A stretch of 56,237 nt of DNA from Enterococcus hulanensis (GTDB lineage: Bacteria; Bacillota; Bacilli; Lactobacillales; Enterococcaceae): assembly GCF_005405485.1 (NCBI RefSeq), contig NZ_BJED01000023.1, forward strand, positions 1 through 56,237, written 5' to 3'. A model generated the notes under the pieces. The model was not told the origin of the DNA. It did not search any database and saw nothing but the letters and a program-made list of their open reading frames with translations. Shown here piece by piece: positions 17,267 through 26,632 of the stretch. The translations under genes and the position numbers were made by a program. Positions within the stretch are counted from its first letter, which is position 1. Each line of letters opens with the position of its first letter.

Positions 17267-17372
17267 TTAATTTTGCATACTAACCAATTATATAATCTCC
17301 GATAAGATAGGTTTGTTGATCTACAAGATTCTTTTATTGCAGTAAAGATATATAAAACAGAATAAATTATCC

Positions 17373-17418
17373 ATAGCAACGTTCTAAGAATTCCATTCAT
17401 AGACGTTGCTATTTTTTT
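17373..17418 (+). terminator. Terminator of the helicase gene
   Basis: A perfect 10-bp stem (17373-17382 with 17403-17412) is followed by seven T residues, 107 bases after the stop codon. Confidence 0.85.
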
Positions 17419-17518
17419 GTCTAAAAATGGTGGTGATTGCTTTTCATCGAATTAGAAATAGAAGTCCTTAATCATTCCAACAGGAAAAAAACAACAAAAC
17501 TATTATGGAGGAACGTTT

Positions 17519-20500
17519 ATGAAAAGAAAAATCAGTAGAATTATTTTTTCACTTGTAATGATCGTGACACTGCTTACTCAGATAATCCCCTTCAATGCGA
17601 TTACTGCTTATGCAGAAAGCACTGAGACAACACAAGTACAAAAGCATGAGGAGAAACAACAAACCACAGATTCGACAAAAGAGGAGCTACCTGAATCAAC
17701 AAGTGAATCTGTTAAGGAGACTATCGAAAGCACCAGTAAATCAAAGGTTCCTGAGAGTTCTAAAGAACAAGAGACTATTGAATCTGTTAGTGAAGACAAC
17801 AGTGAAAAAGAAAAAGTAGACTTGGATGGTAGTGTCTATGGTTCTGGTGCAGGCGTTCCTGGAGAACAAGTGCTTTTTCCAAGAGCGAGAGCACTTTCTC
17901 CTGATCTACCAACATTCTTTGGTATTTCGACAAATGCGATTACTGCAGAATTGACCGCCCATCAAAATGATTCCTTCTATTTGGGCACACCTTACCGTGG
18001 TTTGTATCTGAACCCCGATGAAGCCTATTGTTTGAGTCCCAACGGAGCACCAACAAGTTATGGACCTGGGATGAACTGTACAGGATTTGTGGCGACAGTT
18101 ATTCGTAGAGCTGGTGGCGATATCTCAAGAATCACCAACAACAGCTCTGGTTTCGGTGGTGCTGCGAATGCCTATAACTGGCGTGATGTGTTACGTTCAA
18201 CGACTTATGGGGATACTTACAACTCAGTATCTGAAATGTTGGCAAGTGGCACGATGCGTAAAGGCGATATTATCTACTTTGAACCCGATAAATCAGTGAC
18301 GAATTACGATTGCCATATTGGCTTTTTCTGGGGAAACACTTCAAGTGACAACAAGTTCTGGCATAGCTATGATCCAGGAGACAACATGATTTCTGAGATC
18401 AAAGCGAAATCCCCTGCAGAAAAAATCTATGTTTTCCATAATGCACCACCAGAAGTACCAAAAGGAAAGGTACTGTTGAAAAAAATCGATGACACTGGTA
18501 AGGCACTTGAAGGTGTTGAATTCAAGCTTACTGCAAATGGAAAAGCGACTACGAGTAAGACCAATAATAAAGGTGAACTCACTACGCCTGATTATGAGGT
18601 CGGAACAGAACTTCATTATGAAGAAACAGTTACCATTGCAGGCCATTATATTGATTCTGCTTCCAAAGGAACTGTCACAATTGAGGAAGGGACAAACACG
18701 ATTACCGTGAAAAATCCTCGTTATGCCAATCTGACCTTGAATAAAAAGAACGATGCGGGCACTAACCTAGAGGGTGTTGAATTTAAACTTACCTATAACG
18801 GGAAAGAGCATAAAGTGAAGACCGACAAAAACGGTCAAATCAATGTGTTGAATCAGCTAAAGGACAATACAAAAGTGGATTGGGAAGAAACCGCCACAAT
18901 CGCTGGTCATTATATTGACACTGCGAATGCCAAAGGATCGCTAGTCGTTAAATCTGGTTCCAATACAATCAACGTTACCAATCCACGATATGCCAATCTA
19001 ACCCTAATCAAACAAAACGATAAAGGGAAAAATTTAGAAGGCGTGGAATTCAATCTTCATTACAATGGCAAGGATCATAAAGTGAAGACGGACAAAAACG
19101 GGATGATCAAAGTGACCAATGACTTGAAGCACAATACAAAAGTCGATTGGGAAGAACTGAAAACGATTAAAGGTCATTATATTAATCCTGAACACTCTAA
19201 AGGTTCTTTAGTGGTTAAGTCTGGTGAGAACACCATTAATGTGAATAACCCAACGTTAAACTTTGGGATGACTTCTCAAGCGAGTAATCAAGATGGCGCT
19301 CAATTTGTCAATCCAATGAAGGGCCAACAATTACGGGATGAAGTCATGATTCAAGCCAACCAAGCACCTACCAATGCGAAATTACGATTAACGAGTGATT
19401 TTGTCGAATTTGGGACAGGTGAACAATTGGGCGAAGAATCATTGAAGCAAGTCAATGAGTTCGAAGCGAAACAACCAGTATTTGTGAAGAATATTTATTT
19501 AGACTTTGACGCAACAGGCATGAATGGTAAAAAAGGTGTTTGGACGAACGTATTAGAATTTTACAATCCTTCCACCGAGTCATGGGAAGAAGTGGCTCGC
19601 CATGATGACTTGAAGAATGAAGCAGAGTCGATTCAATTTGTGGCTCCTGAGATTCATACTGAGTTTTTCTTCTATGATCAAAACAGCAATGAAACCAAAT
19701 TGACTGATCCATTGAAAAAAGTGAAAGGTTTTGACCGTGTATTCTATAAGTATTTGATTTCTGGTCAAACCTATACCTTTGATTTATCTGTGATGGATCG
19801 TGAAACGGAAAAAGAGTTCCAAGACCCGAATGGAGAGATCATTACAGGATCAATTACAGTGGTTGCAGGAGTTGATGGTGAAGTGACTTCTACCATCAAT
19901 GCAAAAGAATACTATGAAAATCTAGCAAAAGAAGAAGCGGAAAAAGAAGCCGATAGTGGAAAAGAGAAAGAAGAAAGCAACGATTCGGATGAATCAAAAG
20001 AAGCGATTAAGCCTATGGCTGCAGAAGAAATTGTGGATGCAGAAGTCCCAGCAGCAGAAGAGGATCAAGAAGACGCAACGGAATTCTCAACATTGAGTGA
20101 GGTTGAGTTACTAGAAGGTTATATCGATGTACCATTTGAAGCGGACTTGTCTGCGGCGAATGGAAAAATCTTAGTTGCTTATGAGCAGCTTTCAATCAAT
20201 GACACACCGATTGCGGAAGAAAAGACGATTGATAATGAGAAACAAACAGGGAAAGTAAGAAGTCCTAAGATCGGGACAAAGGCGCTGGTCAATGGTGAAG
20301 TAGAAGTAACCACTGATGGTAAAGTAACCCTAACAGATGAAGTCGGCTTTGAAGATTTAACGCTTGGTGTAGAGTATGGACAAAAAGTCATTTGGATGGA
20401 CCCACGTACAAAACAACCTGTCATGATTGATGGAAAGGAACTCACTTCAACCATCAAATTTACACCAAAAGAATCAACGGGATCGGTTACGGTCACAATT

Positions 20501-20797
20501 GAAGATGTGGCGGTTCAACAATTATTCGGTAAGGACAATAAGATTCAATTGGTTGCTTTTGAGGAAACAACATCTAATGATGAGGTTGTGGCTTCTGAAA
20601 AAGACTTCAACAACAAAGGCCAAACTATTACTATCAATAAACCCGTTGAGCCATCGAAACCAATGAGCCCAACAAATACATTGCCTCAAACTTCTGGATC
20701 ACTAGGGGACGCAACAACCTGGTTAGTCTTAGGTCTTGTATTGATTGCAGGAACCATTTTTGTAGTCGTGAATAAGAAACGTCAAAACAAGAAATAA
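17519..20797 (+). CDS. Sortase-anchored surface protein: NlpC/P60-like, Cna-B repeats, VaFE-type domain
   Basis: A 1092-aa cell-wall protein. A signal peptide (1-32) is followed by a Ser/Glu-rich linker. An NlpC/P60-like domain (about 150-310) has candidate Cys187 in NCTGF and His266 in CHIGF. Three Cna-B/SpaA-like repeats follow (about 317-585), each with a KKxDxxGxxLEGVEF start. A large beta-rich C-terminal part then resembles VaFE/isopeptide-type adhesin domains. The sorting signal is LPQTS (from residue 1055, Ser in place of the usual Gly) plus a membrane segment and a KKRQNKK tail. A sortase gene follows. It probably promotes donor-recipient contact or host adhesion. Confidence 0.85.
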   Translation: MKRKISRIIFSLVMIVTLLTQIIPFNAITAYAESTETTQVQKHEEKQQTTDSTKEELPESTSESVKETIESTSKSKVPESSKEQETIESVSEDNSEKEKVDLDGSVYGSGAGVPGEQVLFPRARALSPDLPTFFGISTNAITAELTAHQNDSFYLGTPYRGLYLNPDEAYCLSPNGAPTSYGPGMNCTGFVATVIRRAGGDISRITNNSSGFGGAANAYNWRDVLRSTTYGDTYNSVSEMLASGTMRKGDIIYFEPDKSVTNYDCHIGFFWGNTSSDNKFWHSYDPGDNMISEIKAKSPAEKIYVFHNAPPEVPKGKVLLKKIDDTGKALEGVEFKLTANGKATTSKTNNKGELTTPDYEVGTELHYEETVTIAGHYIDSASKGTVTIEEGTNTITVKNPRYANLTLNKKNDAGTNLEGVEFKLTYNGKEHKVKTDKNGQINVLNQLKDNTKVDWEETATIAGHYIDTANAKGSLVVKSGSNTINVTNPRYANLTLIKQNDKGKNLEGVEFNLHYNGKDHKVKTDKNGMIKVTNDLKHNTKVDWEELKTIKGHYINPEHSKGSLVVKSGENTINVNNPTLNFGMTSQASNQDGAQFVNPMKGQQLRDEVMIQANQAPTNAKLRLTSDFVEFGTGEQLGEESLKQVNEFEAKQPVFVKNIYLDFDATGMNGKKGVWTNVLEFYNPSTESWEEVARHDDLKNEAESIQFVAPEIHTEFFFYDQNSNETKLTDPLKKVKGFDRVFYKYLISGQTYTFDLSVMDRETEKEFQDPNGEIITGSITVVAGVDGEVTSTINAKEYYENLAKEEAEKEADSGKEKEESNDSDESKEAIKPMAAEEIVDAEVPAAEEDQEDATEFSTLSEVELLEGYIDVPFEADLSAANGKILVAYEQLSINDTPIAEEKTIDNEKQTGKVRSPKIGTKALVNGEVEVTTDGKVTLTDEVGFEDLTLGVEYGQKVIWMDPRTKQPVMIDGKELTSTIKFTPKESTGSVTVTIEDVAVQQLFGKDNKIQLVAFEETTSNDEVVASEKDFNNKGQTITINKPVEPSKPMSPTNTLPQTSGSLGDATTWLVLGLVLIAGTIFVVVNKKRQNKK

Positions 20798-20807
20798 GAA
20801 TTTTTCA

Positions 20808-20839
20808 AAGCGTCCTTTCTTTAGGGCGCTTGATTTTTT
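20808..20839 (+). terminator. Terminator between surface-protein and sortase genes
   Basis: A 9-bp stem (20808-20816 with 20823-20831, one wobble) is followed by GATTTTTT. It ends just before the sortase ribosome site, so sortase expression probably depends on partial read-through. Confidence 0.7.
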
Positions 20840-20853
20840 CTAAGGAGGAAAGC

Positions 20854-21816
20854 GTGAAAAAGATATGGGGAATCGTTCCTTTTTTATGGATTCTTTTGGG
20901 ACTCATTGTTTTTGGGGCAAGCTATTTCGGCTATCAGTTATTGCTTCATGCGAATGAGCAGGCAGAACAACTAACCTATCCTATTGAATCCCATGGTGAA
21001 ACGAAAGAAAAGCAGAAACGAAAAATAAAGAATGCCGTTTATTGTCCACGACAAATTGAGCCCGTTACACCAAAAACCTATGCGAAAGCTCAATTGCACT
21101 ATACAGAAATCCTGAATCAGTGGGGCATAGGTGCCTTGTTTATTCCGAGTGCAAATATTCACTCAAAAATTCTGGCTGGGATGGCGAATCAAAACTTGAT
21201 GGTCGGTGTTGGAACCTACTACAAGGATCAACAATTATCCAAAGATAATTACGTTCTCTTGGCTCACAATCTGGTTCAAGGAGGCGGAACTCTTGGAAAC
21301 CTACCAAAGACTTCTTTGCAGGAAATCATTTATGCGACTGACTTTACGAATGTGTATGAGTATCAAGCGACAAAAAATGAAGTCGTACCAGCAAGTCGGG
21401 GTGATCTGTTGGCTATTCCAGAGGGTGATAAACCTGCAGTCCTTACGCTTATTCGATGTGAAGGTGGGAACAATACGTCCAACCGAGCGGTTGTTCAAGG
21501 AGAATTTTTGAAGGACTATCCAGTGAGTGAAGCAAGTGCTGAGGTCAAACTTGGATTGGGATTAGTTGAAAGTCATTTAGTCATTGATGATACATTGATT
21601 AGTTCACAAAACAAATCCAGTAAAACAAAAGCTCACATACAAGCGAAAAAAGAATCAAAGTTGAAGAGACAAAAAACTAGGTATTCACCTATTCAAACAC
21701 TTTGTATTTATCTATTTACTGTATTAAATGAGTTCCCTTTTTTGATGGGAATTAGTTATTTAGTGGGATTACTTATTTCAACACACATAGCAACTCGCAA
21801 ACAGGTTGAGTTTTAA
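20854..21816 (+). CDS. Sortase family transpeptidase
   Basis: A 320-aa membrane enzyme that cleaves a sorting signal and attaches the protein to peptidoglycan. The N-terminal membrane segment lies at about 8-28. Catalytic His138 is in LLAHN and Cys202 in LIRCEGG, with an Arg nearby in NRAVVQGEF. A second hydrophobic segment near the C terminus (FPFLMGISYLVGLLIS) gives a two-anchor topology. GTG 20854 follows TAAGGAGGAAA. Its neighbour has an LPQTS signal, so this is likely the dedicated sortase. Confidence 0.88.
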   Translation: MKKIWGIVPFLWILLGLIVFGASYFGYQLLLHANEQAEQLTYPIESHGETKEKQKRKIKNAVYCPRQIEPVTPKTYAKAQLHYTEILNQWGIGALFIPSANIHSKILAGMANQNLMVGVGTYYKDQQLSKDNYVLLAHNLVQGGGTLGNLPKTSLQEIIYATDFTNVYEYQATKNEVVPASRGDLLAIPEGDKPAVLTLIRCEGGNNTSNRAVVQGEFLKDYPVSEASAEVKLGLGLVESHLVIDDTLISSQNKSSKTKAHIQAKKESKLKRQKTRYSPIQTLCIYLFTVLNEFPFLMGISYLVGLLISTHIATRKQVEF

Positions 21817-21836
21817 AAAATTAGGAGGAGATTATT

Positions 21837-21947
21837 ATGCTTTGGATTATTTTAGCATTTATGGCAGGAACGATATTAGGTGCAGCAATAATGACTATGT
21901 TAAGTGTTGGGAAATATGATGACATGATGAACAACAGGATTGAGTGA
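21837..21947 (+). CDS. 36-residue membrane protein (DUF3789-like)
   Basis: A 36-aa protein (M-LWIILAFMAGTILGAAIM ... NNRIE) with one membrane helix covering about residues 2-22 and a short polar tail. A strong TAGGAGGAG site lies eight bases upstream, and the next gene starts 12 bases after its stop. Size and sequence style match the tiny DUF3789 proteins found in Gram-positive conjugative elements. Function unknown. Confidence 0.7.
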   Translation: MLWIILAFMAGTILGAAIMTMLSVGKYDDMMNNRIE

Positions 21948-21959
21948 GGGGATGATTAA

Positions 21960-23330
21960 ATGAAGAAATTTTCAACCATTGCTTCGGCACTAATGCTTAG
22001 TTTACAGGCATTTCTTTCAATACCATTGAATGTGTTAGCACATGAAAGTCTATCCATACAAGAAACAACCGAACAAGTGGAGCAATCTACCGAAACAACG
22101 GAGTCAACAGAAGATAGCAACGATTCAAGCAGTGAGTCTTCTACTGCAGAATCGAGTGAAAGCAGCACCACTTCGAGTAGTCAATCAAGCGCTGAATCTT
22201 CTAGCAGCGTGACGGAACCTTCAGAGTCTACAACATCTAGTAGCCAAGAACCACCGAAAAAAGAGAAACCAAAAGTAGATATAAAACAGGGTGTTCCTCA
22301 GAAGGAGCCAGCGGTTGAACAACGTCCACAAGAAGTTCCAACACCACAAACGATAATTGATCAAGAAGCAACAGTCGATTTATCCCGTTTTGTACCATCT
22401 AGGAGTGTCACTCAAAATGGAGCGATTCACTTTGAAAAGGATGAATCAGTCGATAGTTTTATTCGGAAAATCGGAGAGCCTGCTCGAAAAATTGGACAGG
22501 AAAAAGGCCTTTATGCGTCTGTCATGATCGCTCAAGCAATCTTGGAATCGGCCTCTGGTCAAAGCCAATTGGCCCAAGCACCGAACTATAATCTGTTTGG
22601 TATCAAGGGGACACACAACGGAAAATCTGTTTCAATGGCAACACAAGAAGACTTAGGGAACGGCACTCTTTATGTGACGCAAGCGGGTTTTCGAGTCTAT
22701 GAGAACTATGAAGATTGCTTCAACGACTACGCCATTTTGTTAAAAGAAGGTCTTACAGGTGATTCAAATTATTATGCAGGTGTATGGAAATCGAATGCAG
22801 CTACCTACCAAGAGGCAACAAAGTTTCTGACAGGCCGTTATGCGACAGATACACACTACAATCAAAAGCTAAACGGATTGATTGAAACCTATGATCTGAC
22901 CACATATGACAAAGAGATTCAAGGTGCACCGATTAGTGCTGCAGGCTATAAAGTTCCATTGAATCAGTACACAATTTCAAGTCCATATGGAAACCGTGGC
23001 TCAGAATTCCATCGAGGGTTAGATATGGCTGCAAATCCAGGCGAACCAATCCATGTCAGTAAAAAAGGCAGAGTCACAAAAGCAGAATACCATTACAGTT
23101 GGGGCAATGTCGTTGTCATTGACCACGAGGATGGCATGACGACTCTTTATGCCCACCAGCAACAGTATATTGTTCAGCCTGGGGATCAAGTCGAACAAGG
23201 GCAAATCATTGGTTATGTGGGAAGTACGGGCAACAGTACAGGGAGCCACCTTCATTTTGAACTTTGTAAGGATAACAGCCTTTCTCAAAGCCTATTGATT
23301 GATCCGCAAAGCGTGTTATTTGGCAATTAA
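21960..23330 (+). CDS. Secreted bifunctional peptidoglycan hydrolase (glucosaminidase + M23 peptidase)
   Basis: A 456-aa exported protein. A signal peptide (1-29) is followed by a Ser/Thr/Glu-rich linker to about residue 110. The glucosaminidase-type domain (about 165-320) has IAQAILESASGQS and NYNLFGIKG motifs. The C-terminal M23 metallopeptidase (about 340-450) has zinc-site segments HRGLDM (His351) and HLHFEL. Two cutting activities would open glycan chains and cross-links for the mating channel. It is co-directional with the sortase and surface-protein genes. Confidence 0.92.
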   Translation: MKKFSTIASALMLSLQAFLSIPLNVLAHESLSIQETTEQVEQSTETTESTEDSNDSSSESSTAESSESSTTSSSQSSAESSSSVTEPSESTTSSSQEPPKKEKPKVDIKQGVPQKEPAVEQRPQEVPTPQTIIDQEATVDLSRFVPSRSVTQNGAIHFEKDESVDSFIRKIGEPARKIGQEKGLYASVMIAQAILESASGQSQLAQAPNYNLFGIKGTHNGKSVSMATQEDLGNGTLYVTQAGFRVYENYEDCFNDYAILLKEGLTGDSNYYAGVWKSNAATYQEATKFLTGRYATDTHYNQKLNGLIETYDLTTYDKEIQGAPISAAGYKVPLNQYTISSPYGNRGSEFHRGLDMAANPGEPIHVSKKGRVTKAEYHYSWGNVVVIDHEDGMTTLYAHQQQYIVQPGDQVEQGQIIGYVGSTGNSTGSHLHFELCKDNSLSQSLLIDPQSVLFGN

Positions 23331-23393
23331 ATCTGAATCATTTGTTTAACGAGTCTTTATTTAAGGCACTTTTTTGTGGAGGTGAACCTACAA

Positions 23394-23945
23394 ATGGAGT
23401 TTATTGGAGAGCCAATCTTAGAAGAGGAATTTATTGAACATTACCTGCACTTGTTTGAATCAGCCATTCGGCGGTTGTGTTCGATTGATGAGTTCTTTCC
23501 AAAAGAAAAAGAGTATCTTCAAGCAGAGTATCGTTATGCCTGGTTGTTGTACCGACAATTTGAAGTCGAACAAAAGAGGCCGCCTGACTATCGGTTTTTG
23601 AGTGATAGTGTGACCAATGCGGTTATTGCTCGTGAGTGCCTGTTTCAAGAGCGAGAAAAAAATATCATGAATGCGGAACATTTTGCAGAAAGATATGTTG
23701 GACTTTTACGGTCACACGGCTTACTTTCGGTCACAATTTTTGGATCGACTGATTTTGCCTTTGTGCTACAAAGTGAACAACACCGAGCAATCAAACGATA
23801 TGAAGAGGAGGATCGTTTTACTGAGGGCTATGAGATGATGCGCATTCAGAACAATCGATTTCTGCAGAACTATGTGATCCAGCAATTGGCCGACGACTTT
23901 CTTGATCTTTACTCCGTGTATATGAAGAAAAATCTAGAGGAGTGA
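23394..23945 (+). CDS. Hypothetical element protein
   Basis: A 183-aa helical, acidic, soluble protein with no signal peptide and no recognised domain. ATG 23394 has TGGAGGTG upstream; GTG 23376 lies too close to that site. It ends four bases before the next gene, placing it in the tra operon. Role unknown. Confidence 0.55.
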   Translation: MEFIGEPILEEEFIEHYLHLFESAIRRLCSIDEFFPKEKEYLQAEYRYAWLLYRQFEVEQKRPPDYRFLSDSVTNAVIARECLFQEREKNIMNAEHFAERYVGLLRSHGLLSVTIFGSTDFAFVLQSEQHRAIKRYEEEDRFTEGYEMMRIQNNRFLQNYVIQQLADDFLDLYSVYMKKNLEE

Positions 23946-23949
23946 GAAA

Positions 23950-24309
23950 ATGATTCTAATCATTATTCTATTTGGGATTGTGGTTGCTTTAGTGAAAGTG
24001 ATTTTCTATGTTTTAGGATCAAAATTTGTGTGGCTGCAGGGGAAAGACAAGCTGTCTTGGAAACGAGGATTCAAGAGAAATCGCTATGAGTTGCTTCTAA
24101 AATTTGAAGACGGCCGTTTCGCTTGTTACACCTTCTATGCCAACTATACAAACTATCAAGCTGCAGACTTAGTAGCGAAATTATTCAGCGATCATTCTTT
24201 TGTCGGAATAGAAGAAAATGGACGTGTCTTTTACTACCATTCTTCCGAGATTACCAAAATTGAAACTCAAAGAGTTCCCTTGAGATGGCGAAATGATGAT
24301 CCCATATAG
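23950..24309 (+). CDS. Small membrane-anchored protein
   Basis: A 119-aa protein with an N-terminal membrane helix (about 1-20, MILIIILFGIVVALVKVIFY) and a basic then mixed cytoplasmic domain. The 3' end overlaps the next start (24293). No family recognised. Tight packing implies a transfer-operon role. Confidence 0.55.
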   Translation: MILIIILFGIVVALVKVIFYVLGSKFVWLQGKDKLSWKRGFKRNRYELLLKFEDGRFACYTFYANYTNYQAADLVAKLFSDHSFVGIEENGRVFYYHSSEITKIETQRVPLRWRNDDPI

Positions 24310-24688
24310 TATTGTAAATTTCCAGGTTTTGTATGACCATTCTCAGTTTCAAGAATTCCGACACTTGATTGAGGATGTGTTAGCAACGATGAAACCTAAA
24401 ATTCAACCATTTGTTGGATTACCAAAAGAAATGAAGATTCATTTTAAAGATGATCCAGAAATGTATCAACGATATGTACGGCAACGAGTTCGATATATCA
24501 ATGAGCGAGAGCGAAAAAGAAAGCAATTTATGCGGTGGTGTACCAAAGAAGTGATTGAGCAGTGCAAAGAAATCTATCCTGATGAAGATCATGTCCAACT
24601 AGTTGCGGAAATAGTATCGGGATTAACTCAATTATTTATGAATCATTATGAGTCTATAACGAATTTTTCTTTGGAAATAAATTTTTAA
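24293..24688 (+). CDS. Hypothetical element protein
   Basis: A 131-aa basic, helical protein (ERERKRKQFMRWCTKEVIEQC in the centre) overlapping the previous gene by 17 bases, a sign of translational coupling. ATG 24293 or 24296 could be used. No known domain. Confidence 0.5.
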   Translation: MMIPYSIVNFQVLYDHSQFQEFRHLIEDVLATMKPKIQPFVGLPKEMKIHFKDDPEMYQRYVRQRVRYINERERKRKQFMRWCTKEVIEQCKEIYPDEDHVQLVAEIVSGLTQLFMNHYESITNFSLEINF

Positions 24689-24707
24689 TGAATGGAGAAA
24701 ACAAGAT

Positions 24708-25400
24708 ATGAAAAAAAGAAGGATTACTTTATTAGCCATTACAAGTATGACCTTGTGTGGGCTGCAGCTTGGAGGTCAGATGGCAAATGCCAGTGAGCAA
24801 AATTTAGCGACTGCAGACTCAGAAATACCACTGGTGAGTTTACCAGCGTCAGATGGATTGGAGGAAGAATTACCCGGAGAGTTACCAACTGATCCAGAAT
24901 TACCCACTGATCCAGAGCTGCCAGAAGAACCAACGGACCCAGAGATTCCGACTGAACCCGAAATTCCTGTCGAACCTGAAATCCCAATAGAACCAGAAGT
25001 TCCTGAAACACCCAAGGAGCCAGAAAAGCCGACTCAACCCGAAATACCGATTCAACCAGAGCAGCCGAAAGAATCACAGAAACCAAAAGAGCCGGTAGCA
25101 CCTGAGAATGGGGCTGGAGAGATTATTCATCAACCTACGCCAGAAACACCTATAGTAACCGATACGGGAGAACAAATTGTATCGGTTAAAGATGGTGTAG
25201 CGTATAAAGAAACTCCAGCAGGATTAACACCCATTAATAGTGCAGTAACCGCTTTGCCTGGCGGAAATATTTCTATAAAAGCTGCGGATGGTTCCACAAA
25301 AGTTTTACCTAATACGGGTGAAACTGTAGGAAATGGATTATCCATTTTAGGGATGGGATTGGTTTCAATGATCGGTTTGATCTGGAAGTTTAAACGATAG
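24708..25400 (+). CDS. LPXTG surface protein with Pro/Glu repeat stalk
   Basis: A 230-aa wall-anchored protein. The signal peptide (1-28) ends near ANAS. Residues about 55-135 are a proline-spaced stalk built from variations of (P-T/E/I-D/E-P-E-L/I/V), likely an extended rod through the wall. A small region follows (about 140-195), and the C terminus has LPNTG, a hydrophobic segment and KFKR. It could be a substrate of the element's sortase or the housekeeping SrtA. It lies between hydrolase and channel genes, suggesting a mating-surface role. Confidence 0.82.
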   Translation: MKKRRITLLAITSMTLCGLQLGGQMANASEQNLATADSEIPLVSLPASDGLEEELPGELPTDPELPTDPELPEEPTDPEIPTEPEIPVEPEIPIEPEVPETPKEPEKPTQPEIPIQPEQPKESQKPKEPVAPENGAGEIIHQPTPETPIVTDTGEQIVSVKDGVAYKETPAGLTPINSAVTALPGGNISIKAADGSTKVLPNTGETVGNGLSILGMGLVSMIGLIWKFKR

Positions 25401-25436
25401 AATGAAGTTGGTTATTGGAGAGGTGTTGGCGGAAAA

Positions 25437-26393
25437 ATGAAGAAACAATCTCTTCGAAAAAAGGAAAGGACAACAAGTGAAAAAATCCCTAAGGTAAGAA
25501 AAATCCATACTAAAACAATGAGGCGTATTTTCTGGGCAGGGATTTTTTTCTTGAGTATTTCTGGCGTTTTGGCGATTCTTCAAACCCAGGGATTGCGACT
25601 AAAAGTGAGTTCGCTCAATAAAGAAGTAGTCACGATTCAGCAGGAAAATAAAAAGGAATCTAGCAACTCAGTGGTTTTAACTCCTGAGATTGAGTCATTC
25701 ATGAATCGCTTTATCGCTTTGTATATGGCAGTTTCAGACGATAATGAGACTCAGAAATTGCGGCAAGAAACACTCTTGAAAGAGTATTATGCAAAAGGGA
25801 TCAAGGAAGAGGATTCTTTTTTTTCTGTAAAACGAACACTTAAATCAGCCGCCTTTACTTCGTTGAAAAAAATAGATGGTATTGCGACAGCAAGCTACAA
25901 AGTGACCTATATCATTGAAACAAAAAATGAAGAGGAGCAAGTGAAAGAATTGACAGTCAGTCAATTATTGAATATCCCTTTTCAATCGACCAAAGCAGGA
26001 AGTCGAGTCATTTCTTATCCTTATTTCACGGCGCTAAAGGAGAACAGGGAGCGAGCAAAAATTCTCGGTTATGATCCCAGCGAGTATGATTCTGTCGATG
26101 CAACAACTCGTGAGAGGGTAATGGCCTATATCGAAGAGTTTCTAGAAAAGTATGCGGAAAATTCGTCAGAAGATATGCGCTACATGATGGATGATCCAGA
26201 AGGATTAAATGGTTCAGCAACTATGGATCAAGTCAATGGTCAAGTCTTTCAAGAAAAAGATCACTTACTAGTGAAGGCTGCAGTTAAGTTTAAGGATAAG
26301 GGCACTAACCTGATTTGGCAGGAAAACATGTCGATTCAAGTAATAAAAAAGACGGATAAGTATTATGTCCAACAATTATCACATACATGGTAA
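25437..26393 (+). CDS. tcpC: Conjugal transfer channel protein TcpC (Tn916 Orf13-like)
   Basis: A 318-aa protein with a ~30-residue basic cytoplasmic start, one membrane helix (about 31-50) and a large extracellular part. The two NTF2-like halves (about 75-190 and 200-318) match TcpC/VirB8-type proteins, which scaffold the Gram-positive conjugation channel. In Tn916 this gene lies at the other end of the tra block; here it comes before tcpD/tcpE. Confidence 0.85.
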   Translation: MKKQSLRKKERTTSEKIPKVRKIHTKTMRRIFWAGIFFLSISGVLAILQTQGLRLKVSSLNKEVVTIQQENKKESSNSVVLTPEIESFMNRFIALYMAVSDDNETQKLRQETLLKEYYAKGIKEEDSFFSVKRTLKSAAFTSLKKIDGIATASYKVTYIIETKNEEEQVKELTVSQLLNIPFQSTKAGSRVISYPYFTALKENRERAKILGYDPSEYDSVDATTRERVMAYIEEFLEKYAENSSEDMRYMMDDPEGLNGSATMDQVNGQVFQEKDHLLVKAAVKFKDKGTNLIWQENMSIQVIKKTDKYYVQQLSHTW

Positions 26394-26411
26394 ATAGTTA
26401 GGAGGAACAAC

Positions 26412-26630
26412 ATGGGATTAAAGGGATTATCGGATTTTGTTTTAGAACAAGGGAAATATGTCATCATTATGTTGGTGGTCTATTTAGCTTCCAAGAACTT
26501 TGCAAAATCCAAAGTAGTACAAGTTATTTCCGCTTTTGTCGGAGGAGCAGTAGCATATTTCTTCCTAAATGATCCACAAAAAGTATTTGATGGCATAGGA
26601 ACGATTATCGGAAAGCTGTTTGGAGGCTAG
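26412..26630 (+). CDS. TcpD family membrane protein
   Basis: A 72-aa protein with two hydrophobic helices (about 13-30 and 38-52) and a glycine-rich C terminus. Size, topology and its place between tcpC and tcpE match the TcpD family of Gram-positive conjugation systems. GGAGGAA precedes the ATG. Confidence 0.75.
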   Translation: MGLKGLSDFVLEQGKYVIIMLVVYLASKNFAKSKVVQVISAFVGGAVAYFFLNDPQKVFDGIGTIIGKLFGG

Positions 26631-26632
26631 TT

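Noticed and set aside
24880-25100. Possible CRISPR-like short repeats
   Set aside because: The repetition is a degenerate codon pattern in the proline-rich stalk, with no regular spacers.
24776-25101. Minus-strand open frames with Gly/Ser repeats
   Set aside because: They are mirror images of the Pro/Glu repeat stalk of the plus-strand LPXTG protein.
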